64,000 nt of DNA, taken from assembly GCF_009789555.1 (NCBI RefSeq), contig NZ_CP046902.1:1166001-1230000 (forward strand), in the 5' to 3' direction. The translations under genes were made by a program, and so were the position numbers. How positions within the stretch are numbered: the stretch's first letter is position 1; each line of letters begins with the position of its first letter. This document shows, piece by piece, positions 54,636 through 61,387 of the stretch. Source of the stretch: Stutzerimonas stutzeri. GTDB lineage: Bacteria > Pseudomonadota > Gammaproteobacteria > Pseudomonadales > Pseudomonadaceae. Below the pieces are notes generated by a model. It saw nothing but the letters and a program-made list of their open reading frames with translations, searched no databases and was not told the origin of the DNA.

Positions 54636-54664
54636 GGGCGCCCACGGGCGCCCTTTGTTTTTTC
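54636..54664 (+). terminator. Terminator of the glnK-amtB1-amtB2 run
   Basis: A perfect stem, GGGCGCC with GGCGCCC (54637-54643, 54648-54654), is followed by a T-rich run. It starts 20 bases after the amtB2 stop. Confidence 0.88.
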
Positions 54665-54713
54665 TGGCGCCGCGCTAGAATGCGCCCGTTCAGTGGTCCG
54701 AAGGTGTTCCGGC

Positions 54714-55139
54714 ATGTGGCAACAGAAGATGATCACGCTGCGTCCGCGACCGAGAGGTTTCCACCTGATTACCGACGAGTTGCTCGCCGGGCTACCGGAA
54801 CTGCAACAATGCCCGGTCGGTCTGTTACACCTGTGGCTGCGTCACACATCGGCCTCGCTGACCATCAACGAGAATGCCGACAGCGCGGTGCGGCGCGACT
54901 TCGAGCGGTTTTTCAATCGCCTGGTGCCACAGGACCAGGATGGCTACGAACATGATTACGAAGGGCCGGACGATCTTCCGGCTCACTTCAAGGCGAGCCT
55001 GCTCGGCTGTCAGGTGAGCTTGCCTGTCAGTGAGGGGCGTCTGGCGTTGGGGACCTGGCAGGGCATCTACCTGGGTGAGCACCGTGATCGAGGGGGTGCC
55101 CGGCAGATCCTCGCGACGCTGCACGGGATGGCAAGTTGA
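54714..55139 (+). CDS. yjbQ: YjbQ family protein
   Basis: A 141-residue UPF0047 protein; the conserved GLLHLWLRHTSASLTINENAD and the C-terminal WQGIYLGEHRDRGGARQI segment are present. Some members have thiamine-phosphate synthase activity in vitro, but the physiological role is open. The ATG at 54714 gives the usual MWQQKMITL start. It precedes sutA by 74 bases on the same strand. Confidence 0.9.
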   Translation: MWQQKMITLRPRPRGFHLITDELLAGLPELQQCPVGLLHLWLRHTSASLTINENADSAVRRDFERFFNRLVPQDQDGYEHDYEGPDDLPAHFKASLLGCQVSLPVSEGRLALGTWQGIYLGEHRDRGGARQILATLHGMAS

Positions 55140-55213
55140 ATTTTTTTTGGCGATGGCGAACAAAGCTCATCGCTGGGCTATAACTTCCGCTTTGGCAAGG
55201 TACGAGGTTGAAC

Positions 55214-55546
55214 ATGAGCGACGAAGAACTAGAACAAGACCTGGACGTTAACGACGAGGAAGAGGATGACGAGGAGCTGGCCGCTGCCGATGACGGCGAC
55301 GAGCTCGCTGACGACGAGGGAACCGACAGCGAGCGCGCCACTCCGACGACCAAGAAAGCCAAGGCCAAGGCAGTCGTCGTCGACGAGTTACCGAGCCTGG
55401 AGGCGAAGCAGCGCGAGCGTGATGAATTGGCGCGCGCCATGGAAGAGTTTCTGGCGCGCGGCGGTCGGGTGCAGGAAGTCGAGCCCAACGTGGTAGCCGA
55501 TCCGCCGAAAAAGCCGGACAGCAAGTACGGCAGCCGGCCTATCTGA
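55214..55546 (+). CDS. sutA: RNA polymerase-associated regulator SutA
   Basis: A 110-residue protein: an acidic, probably disordered N-terminal half (EELEQDLDVNDEEEDDEE), a short helix with LEAKQRERDELARAMEEFLARGG and a conserved end VVADPPKKPDSKYGSRPI. This matches SutA of P. aeruginosa, which binds RNA polymerase and raises housekeeping transcription during slow growth. The ATG at 55214 has GAGG six bases upstream; an in-frame TTG at 55208 is unlikely. A strong terminator lies 18 bases past the stop. Confidence 0.93.
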   Translation: MSDEELEQDLDVNDEEEDDEELAAADDGDELADDEGTDSERATPTTKKAKAKAVVVDELPSLEAKQRERDELARAMEEFLARGGRVQEVEPNVVADPPKKPDSKYGSRPI

Positions 55547-55564
55547 GCCGCCGGCCCACTGAAG

Positions 55565-55590
55565 AAGCCCGCCTCGCCGCGGGCTTTTTT
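55565..55590 (+). terminator. sutA terminator
   Basis: AAGCCCGC and GCGGGCTT (55565-55572, 55579-55586) pair perfectly and end in six T. Confidence 0.92.
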
Positions 55591-55630
55591 ATGCGAGCGA
55601 TGTGCGGTTCGAACGCGGCACGGCGTCTCG

Positions 55631-56326
55631 TCAACGCCAGCGGTCGAGCAGCGGTGGCAGCTCGGACAGGCTACCGATTTCGGCGTCCGGCCTGCCCGGG
55701 TGCTGCCACGTGATGCCGCCGGGATTGAACCAGATCGCTCGCATGCCGGCGCGCTGGGCGCCACCGATATCATCGAGGGGATGATCGCCGATGTGGACCG
55801 CATGGGCGGCCTCTACGCCGCCACGCTTGAGCGCTTCACGGAACGGATGTGGGTCGGGTTTGCCGACTCCGAGTTCTTCGGCGCAAAGGCTGAAACGGAA
55901 ATAGTCGGCCAATCCCAGACGGCTGACGTCAGCGTTACCGTTGGTCAGGACACCGAGCATGTAGCGATTGGCGAGCAGCTCAAGCGTCGGGTGCACTTCG
56001 GGGAACAACTCGACTGCGTGCCGCGCCTCCAGAAAGACCTTGAAGCCTGCCTCGGCCAGCTCATTCGCTTCGTCGGGGACATAGCCGGCCTGCTCCAGTG
56101 CGTTGAACAGAATCCGCCGCCGCAACTCGCTCAGGCGATGCTTGAGTGCCGGATCGGCTTGCAGCAGTCGCTCACGGATCGCCCACAGCGCTTCGGTGGT
56201 GAATTCGCCCAGGCGCGGCGCGTGCTGCCCCAGCCAGTCGCGCAGGGTCGCTTCGGCTCCGCGCATGACCGGTGCGACGTCCCAGAGGGTGTCGTCGAGG
56301 TCGAATGTGACCAGCTGGATGCTCAT
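55631..56326 (-). CDS. HAD-family phosphatase
   Basis: A 231-residue HAD hydrolase. Motif I is TFDLDDTLWD, motif II includes GVLTNGN and the C-terminal HIGDHPLDDIGGAQRAGMRAIW carries the metal aspartates. It resembles the Pseudomonas gene just downstream of xerC; the substrate, possibly a nucleotide or sugar phosphate, is not defined. Its start overlaps the xerC stop by four bases (ATGA), so it is translated with xerC. Confidence 0.9.
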   Translation of the reverse strand: MSIQLVTFDLDDTLWDVAPVMRGAEATLRDWLGQHAPRLGEFTTEALWAIRERLLQADPALKHRLSELRRRILFNALEQAGYVPDEANELAEAGFKVFLEARHAVELFPEVHPTLELLANRYMLGVLTNGNADVSRLGLADYFRFSLCAEELGVGKPDPHPFREALKRGGVEAAHAVHIGDHPLDDIGGAQRAGMRAIWFNPGGITWQHPGRPDAEIGSLSELPPLLDRWR

Positions 56327-57222
56327 GATTCAGTGTCCTGTTTGCGGCGGGCGCGTGGATGCGCCTGGTCATAGACCTTGGCCAGATGCTGAAAATCCAG
56401 GTGGGTGTAGATCTGCGTGGTGCCGATGTTGGCGTGGCCGAGCAGTTCCTGTACCGAGCGCAAATCCTGGGATGACTCGAGCATGTGGCTGGCGAAGCTG
56501 TGCCGGAGCATGTGCGGATGCAGATGCTGGCCAAGCTCGCGCACCCCGGCCTGTCGCACCCGCAGCTGCACGGCGCGGGCGCCGAGACGACGGCCTTGCT
56601 GGCTGACGAAGACAGCGCCATCGGCCGGATTGCTCAGCGCCCGCAGGGGAAGCCAGGCGTGCAGCGCTTCGCGGGCCTTGCGACCGACAGGTAGCACGCG
56701 CTCCTTGTTGCCCTTGCCGTGAACGTGAACAAGGCCGGCCGGAAGATCGAGTTGGTCGAGGTTCAGGCCGACCAGTTCGGCCAGGCGCAAACCGGACGAA
56801 TAGAACAGTTCGAGCATCGCCTGATCACGGTGGCCGATGAAATCGTCCTCGACCCCGCCATCGAGCAGTTGCATCGCTCGGTCGGTGTCGAGCAGGCGCG
56901 GCAGGCGCTTCTCGCCCTTGGGCGCGCGAATGCCCGCCGCCGGGTCATGACGGCAGCGCCCTTCTTCATTGAGGTAGTGATACAGGCCGCGCAGCGCCGA
57001 CAACAGCCGCGCCAGGCTACGAGCGGATTGGCCTGTGCGATGCAGCTCGGCGATCAGCTGGCGGACATGCGAACTCTTTAGTTCCGTCCATTGCGGGATC
57101 TGCTGCTTCTGGCAAAACCCCGCAACCTTGATCAGGTCGCGCCGATAGCCGTCCAGCGTATGGGGCGACATTTGCCGCTCGCTGCGCAGATGTTCGAAAT
57201 AGGCGTCGAGATCGTTCTGCAT
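56323..57222 (-). CDS. xerC: Tyrosine recombinase XerC
   Basis: A 299-residue site-specific recombinase that, with XerD, resolves chromosome dimers at dif. The N-terminal core-binding domain (LRSERQMSPHTLDGYRRDL) and the catalytic residues are intact: Arg in SSGLRLAELVGL, His and Arg in HPHMLRHSFASHML, His in LLGHANIGTTQIYTH with the Tyr nucleophile. It lies 95 bases after the DUF484 gene in the lptM-to-HAD operon; this dapF-DUF484-xerC order is widely conserved. Confidence 0.96.
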   Translation of the reverse strand: MQNDLDAYFEHLRSERQMSPHTLDGYRRDLIKVAGFCQKQQIPQWTELKSSHVRQLIAELHRTGQSARSLARLLSALRGLYHYLNEEGRCRHDPAAGIRAPKGEKRLPRLLDTDRAMQLLDGGVEDDFIGHRDQAMLELFYSSGLRLAELVGLNLDQLDLPAGLVHVHGKGNKERVLPVGRKAREALHAWLPLRALSNPADGAVFVSQQGRRLGARAVQLRVRQAGVRELGQHLHPHMLRHSFASHMLESSQDLRSVQELLGHANIGTTQIYTHLDFQHLAKVYDQAHPRARRKQDTES

Positions 57223-57317
57223 CAGGGCTCACTTCGATAGGCCATAAGCCTGCAGCTGAAAACAGCCCGGGCTAATCGTTGCTCGCCGGTACCTCGGCCT
57301 TCGGCGTCCAGCTGCGC

Positions 57318-58013
57318 CTAACGGACCGAGCGCAGCGGTGCGGAGTAGTGCGGCAGGACTCGTGTCAGCACTTCGGCAATGTAGCTGAGGAACAAGGTGC
57401 CGAGCGAGCTTTTGTAATGCTGCGGGTCCTGGCTGCCGATCGCCAGGATGCCTTGCTGGTGGCTGAGCGCCACGACTGCGGCCGAGCCGATGCCGCTGCT
57501 GTCCTCTTCGCCGAACAGGAACGCCAGTTCATGTGGGCGTAATACGCCGCAGACGGTCTTGCCGCTGCCGAGCAGGCCGCCGACGGCCTGTTGCGCCTCG
57601 GCAGCGGTCACGCTGCGCCCCACGGGTAGCGGCGAGTCACTGAACAGGATCAGGCTGACGTAAGGCACCTGGAATTCGTGACGCAGGCTTTCATCCACCG
57701 CGCCGATGATTTCTTCCAGGCTGTTGGCATCCAGCAGATCGAGGACCAGCCGACGGGTCTTGTCGAACAGCCTGTCGTTGTCGCGCGCGACATCCATCAG
57801 CTGTGACAGGCGGTGGCGCATCTCGATGTTGCGTTCACGCAGCAGTTTCACCTGGCGTTCGACCAGCGACACGGCGCCGCCGGGCAGGTGGGGAATGCGC
57901 AGCTCTGGAATCAACTCGTCGTGATCGACAAAAAATTCCGGATGGGCTCGCAGGTAGGCCGCGACGGTTTCGGCGTCCGGCACTTGCGGCTTGTCCTGGT
58001 TTTGCTCGGTCAT
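57318..58013 (-). CDS. DUF484 family protein
   Basis: A 231-residue DUF484 protein with a GAF-like fold. The N-terminal VAAYLRAHPEFFVDHDELIPEL motif is the family mark, followed by a coiled coil (about 45-75) and the GAF-like part. The biochemical role is unknown, but it is consistently between dapF and xerC. The start at 58013 overlaps the dapF stop by four bases; an open frame farther upstream lies over dapF and is not used. Confidence 0.9.
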   Translation of the reverse strand: MTEQNQDKPQVPDAETVAAYLRAHPEFFVDHDELIPELRIPHLPGGAVSLVERQVKLLRERNIEMRHRLSQLMDVARDNDRLFDKTRRLVLDLLDANSLEEIIGAVDESLRHEFQVPYVSLILFSDSPLPVGRSVTAAEAQQAVGGLLGSGKTVCGVLRPHELAFLFGEEDSSGIGSAAVVALSHQQGILAIGSQDPQHYKSSLGTLFLSYIAEVLTRVLPHYSAPLRSVR

Positions 58014-58840
58014 AGGCGAATTTGTCCTTCGAAAACGCGAACGGCGGGGCCGGTCATCATAACCGGCTGCCCGTCGCCTGCCCATTCGATGGACAGACGG
58101 CCACCGGGCAGATCGATATGCACCGGAGAATCCATCCAGCCTTGGCGAATGGCGGCGACCGCCGCGGCACATGCCCCCGTGCCGCAGGCCTGGGTTTCAC
58201 CGGCGCCGCGCTCCCAGACGCGCAGTTTCGCGTGCTGGCGGTCGATGACCTGCAGAAAACCGGCGTTGACGCGCTGTGGAAAGCGGGGGTGATGCTCGAT
58301 CTTCGGGCCCAGCTCATGCACCGGCGCGCTCGCCATATCCTCCACGCGCAGCACGGCGTGCGGATTGCCCATCGATAACGCGGCGATCTCCAGCCGCTGA
58401 CCGCCCACCTCCAGCGAATAGTTCAGGGCTTCGCCCTCGGCCTGGAAAGGGATCTCGGCTGGCACCAGGCGCGGCGGGCCCATGTCGACGCTGATCTGAC
58501 CGTCGGGGCGGATGTCCAGCTCGATGATGCCACCCTTGGTCTCGACGCGAATCTGCCGCTTCGTGGTCAGGCGCTTGTCGAGCACGAAGCGCGCAAAGCA
58601 GCGCGCACCGTTGCCGCATTGCTCCACTTCCGAACCGTCGGAGTTGAAGATGCGGTAGCGGAAGTCGACGTCCGGATTGTGCGGCGGTTCGACCAGCAAC
58701 AACTGATCGAAGCCCACGCCGGTATGCCTGTCACCCCATTGCCTGGCGTGTTTCGGCTGGATGTGCGCGTGCTGGCTGATCAGGTCGATGACCATGAAAT
58801 CGTTGCCCAGGCCGTGCATTTTGGTAAAGCGCAAAAGCAT
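58010..58840 (-). CDS. dapF: Diaminopimelate epimerase
   Basis: A 276-residue enzyme that converts LL- to meso-diaminopimelate for peptidoglycan and lysine. The two active-site cysteines are in EQCGNGARCFARF and ETQACGTGACAAA. The N-terminus MLLRFTKMHGLGNDF sets the start at 58840. It is 10 bases downstream of lysA and shares a four-base overlap with the DUF484 gene. Confidence 0.97.
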   Translation of the reverse strand: MLLRFTKMHGLGNDFMVIDLISQHAHIQPKHARQWGDRHTGVGFDQLLLVEPPHNPDVDFRYRIFNSDGSEVEQCGNGARCFARFVLDKRLTTKRQIRVETKGGIIELDIRPDGQISVDMGPPRLVPAEIPFQAEGEALNYSLEVGGQRLEIAALSMGNPHAVLRVEDMASAPVHELGPKIEHHPRFPQRVNAGFLQVIDRQHAKLRVWERGAGETQACGTGACAAAVAAIRQGWMDSPVHIDLPGGRLSIEWAGDGQPVMMTGPAVRVFEGQIRL

Positions 58841-58850
58841 CGTCGTGGCC

Positions 58851-60098
58851 TCAGGCGGGCAGCAGGCTTTCGCCGGCGTATAGCTCCTGCACGCTTTCGC
58901 GGCGGCGCACTTCATAGGCTTGATCGCCGTCTACCAGCACCTCGGCCGCGCGGCCGCGAGTGTTGTAGTTCGAGCTCATGACGAAGCCGTAGGCGCCTGC
59001 GGAACGAACCGCCAGCAGATCCCCTTCGGCCAGCACCAGCGGGCGCTCCTTGGCAAGAAAGTCGCCGGTTTCGCAGATCGGGCCAACCACGTCGTAATGC
59101 CGTGCCTCGCCTTCACGTGGCTGCACAGGCACGACATCCATCCATGCCTGATACAGCGCGGGACGGATCAGATCGTTCATTGCCGCGTCGACGATGGCGA
59201 AGTCCTTGTGATCGGTGTGCTTGAGGTACTCCACGCGGGTCAGCAACAGACCGGCGTTGGCTACGATCGAGCGCCCGGGCTCGAAGACCAGGGCGAGATC
59301 GCGACCGTCGATACGCTTGCGTACGGCCTGGATATAGTCGCCGGCCAGTGGCGGCTGTTCTTCGCGATAGCGCACGCCGAGCCCGCCACCCAGGTCCAGA
59401 TGCTGAATGCGGATGCCGCGCACCGCCAGGCGGTCGATCAGGGCGAGCAAGCGGTCGAGCGCATCGAGGAACGGCGGCAGCGTGGTGAGCTGCGAGCCGA
59501 TGTGGCAGTCGACTCCGATCACCTCGAGGTTGCTCAGTTCGTGCGCTCGCGCATACACCGCCTCGGCGTCGGCGATGGCGATGCCGAACTTGTTTTCCTT
59601 GAGACCGGTGGAAATGTAGGGATGGGTGCCCGCGTCCACGTCGGGATTGACCCGCAGCGACACCGGCGCAGTGACGCCGAGTTCGGCGGCGACCTGCTGC
59701 AGGCGTTCGAGCTCCTCGGTGGACTCGACATTGAAACAGTGCACGCCGACTTCCAGCGCACGGCGCATGTCGTCGCGAGTCTTGCCGACGCCGGAGAATA
59801 CGATGCGCTCCGGCTGTCCGCCTGCCGCCAGCACGCGTTCCAGCTCGCCGCGCGAAACGATGTCGAAACCTGCGCCGAGCCGGGCCAGCACGTTGAGTAC
59901 GCCCAGATTCGAATTCGCCTTGACGGCGAAGCAGACCAGGTGCGGCATGCCAGCGAGGGCATCGGCATAGGCGCGGTACTGGGCCTCGATATGGGCCCGT
60001 GAGTAGACGTACGTCGGGGTGCCGAAGCGTTGCGCGAGAGCGGGCAGCGCCACGCCCTCCGCGAAGAGTTGACCGTCGCGGTACGAGAAGGCCTCCAT
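58851..60098 (-). CDS. lysA: Diaminopimelate decarboxylase
   Basis: A 415-residue PLP enzyme converting meso-diaminopimelate to lysine. The PLP lysine is in VCFAVKANSN, with the HIGSQL and DLGGGLGVRY phosphate-binding loops and the catalytic Cys in GPICETGDFLA. It is 12 bases after lptM and 10 before dapF, so the last two steps of the lysine path are made together. Confidence 0.97.
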   Translation of the reverse strand: MEAFSYRDGQLFAEGVALPALAQRFGTPTYVYSRAHIEAQYRAYADALAGMPHLVCFAVKANSNLGVLNVLARLGAGFDIVSRGELERVLAAGGQPERIVFSGVGKTRDDMRRALEVGVHCFNVESTEELERLQQVAAELGVTAPVSLRVNPDVDAGTHPYISTGLKENKFGIAIADAEAVYARAHELSNLEVIGVDCHIGSQLTTLPPFLDALDRLLALIDRLAVRGIRIQHLDLGGGLGVRYREEQPPLAGDYIQAVRKRIDGRDLALVFEPGRSIVANAGLLLTRVEYLKHTDHKDFAIVDAAMNDLIRPALYQAWMDVVPVQPREGEARHYDVVGPICETGDFLAKERPLVLAEGDLLAVRSAGAYGFVMSSNYNTRGRAAEVLVDGDQAYEVRRRESVQELYAGESLLPA

Positions 60099-60110
60099 GG
60101 AATGCCTCCT

Positions 60111-60251
60111 TTACAGTTCGAAACGGTCTTTGGAACGCTCGTTGGCCGTTGCCTCGTCGTCCGGGTGGTACAGCGGGCCTTTCTGGCCGCAGCCGCTGAG
60201 TACGGAAGCGAGAACCGCGAGTGCTATGAGTGGAAGCAGTAGACGCTTCAT
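60111..60251 (-). CDS. lptM: Small lipoprotein LptM (YifL-like)
   Basis: A 46-residue lipoprotein. A hydrophobic signal (KRLLLPLIALAVLASVL) runs into the lipobox SGC, followed by GQKGPLYHPDD, the family signature. LptM assists oxidative maturation of the LptD outer-membrane translocon in enteric bacteria. The start at 60251 is set by the signal. It heads the lysA-dapF-DUF484-xerC-HAD operon and is divergent from cyaY. Confidence 0.92.
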   Translation of the reverse strand: MKRLLLPLIALAVLASVLSGCGQKGPLYHPDDEATANERSKDRFEL

Positions 60252-60451
60252 GGGGGTGCAATCCTTGAAAAATCGATGGGCCGGAGTATACCCAGCACCC
60301 ACCGGATTGCCTATGTGGCCGCGCTCGTCGGCAGCCATATCGGGCAACCGCTCGGACAGTCGCTCGCTAGACGCGGCGATGGCCTGCTAAGCTCGCCGGC
60401 ATCGTCGGCGGCCTGGGTGCCGCCGTACAACCCGTACCGAGGAAACGATTC

Positions 60452-60784
60452 ATGAGTCTGAGCGAAGCCCGCTTTCACGATCTTGTCGACGCCGTGCAGG
60501 AAGAAATCGAAGATGTGTTCGATCACAGCGGCATGGATGTCGATCTGGACAACTCCGGCGGCGTTCTCACGGTGCGTTTCGAGAATGGCACGCAACTGAT
60601 CTTCAGCCGTCAGCCTCCGCTGCGCCAACTGTGGGTGGCTGCGCGTTCGGGCGGCTTCCACTTCGACTACGACGAAGCCTCCTCGATGTGGATCTGCGAT
60701 GCCAACGACGAGCGCCTCGGCGAGCTGCTGAGCCGCGTCACGCATGAGCAGGGCGGCGAAGCACTCGACTTCGAAGAGCTCTAG
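60452..60784 (+). CDS. cyaY: Frataxin-like iron donor CyaY
   Basis: A 110-residue bacterial frataxin that regulates or supplies iron to Fe-S cluster assembly. The acidic N-terminal helix (ARFHDLVDAVQEEIEDVFD) and the beta sheet (GVLTVRFENGTQLIFSRQPP; QLWVAARSGGFHF) are clear. It is divergent from lptM with 200 bases between starts. Confidence 0.94.
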   Translation: MSLSEARFHDLVDAVQEEIEDVFDHSGMDVDLDNSGGVLTVRFENGTQLIFSRQPPLRQLWVAARSGGFHFDYDEASSMWICDANDERLGELLSRVTHEQGGEALDFEEL

Positions 60785-60842
60785 CACGCGGCGCCCCTGG
60801 ATCGGATCGGGCTGCAGAGAGGCCGCGGTAACGCCGGGCCCC

Positions 60843-60919
60843 TTGCTTATTTAAAAGGCTGTGATAGGGTCGAGTTCAGGTTAAAAAACCCCGCCTTCGG
60901 GCGGGGTTTTGCTTTTTTT
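60843..60919 (+). terminator. Strong terminator with a promoter-like tract just upstream
   Basis: An 11-pair stem around TTCG (60885-60910) followed by a T-run ends at 60919, 36 bases before rnk. TTGCTT at 60843 and TAGGGT at 60865, 16 bases apart, resemble a promoter pointing into it. It ends cyaY read-through, or could release a very short RNA. Confidence 0.75.
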
Positions 60920-60955
60920 GTCAAACGACTTTCCTACAGGAGCTCACCCGAACCC

Positions 60956-61363
60956 ATGGCCAGTGCACCGCCCATCATCATCACCCAACCCGATCTGCAG
61001 CGGCTTGAGCGACTGCTCGACAGCCTGGCTGACTACGGTCCGGCCGCCGAGGCGCTCGAAGAAGAGTTGTCGCGCGCACAGGTGGTCGAGCGCAGCGAGT
61101 TGCCTGCCGGCGTGGTATCGATGAACTCCCGTGTTCACTGCCGCGAGGAAGGCAGCGGCAAGGATTACCATCTGACGCTCGTCTATCCGCAGGATGCAGG
61201 CCGGGAAGGCACCGTGTCGGTACTGGCGCCGGTCGGCACGGCCCTTCTGGGCATGACCGTCGGCCAGCACATCGACTGGCCAACACCCGGCGGTAAAGTG
61301 TTGAAGCTCACCCTGTTGGCCGTCGAATACCAGCCGGAAGCGGCCGGCGACGTCAACCTGTAG
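60956..61363 (+). CDS. rnk: Nucleoside diphosphate kinase regulator Rnk
   Basis: A 135-residue protein with a short N-terminal coiled coil and a GreA/GreB-type C-terminal fold (VNLP-like STVSVLAPVGTALLGMTVGQHIDW). Rnk binds RNA polymerase and was found as a regulator of nucleotide pools and alginate in P. aeruginosa. SD CAGGAG lies upstream. It follows a terminator, so it needs its own promoter, which is not obvious in the 36 bases between. It is convergent with cyaA. Confidence 0.92.
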   Translation: MASAPPIIITQPDLQRLERLLDSLADYGPAAEALEEELSRAQVVERSELPAGVVSMNSRVHCREEGSGKDYHLTLVYPQDAGREGTVSVLAPVGTALLGMTVGQHIDWPTPGGKVLKLTLLAVEYQPEAAGDVNL

Positions 61364-61387
61364 TGCGGGCCTGGCCGGTCTTGCCGG

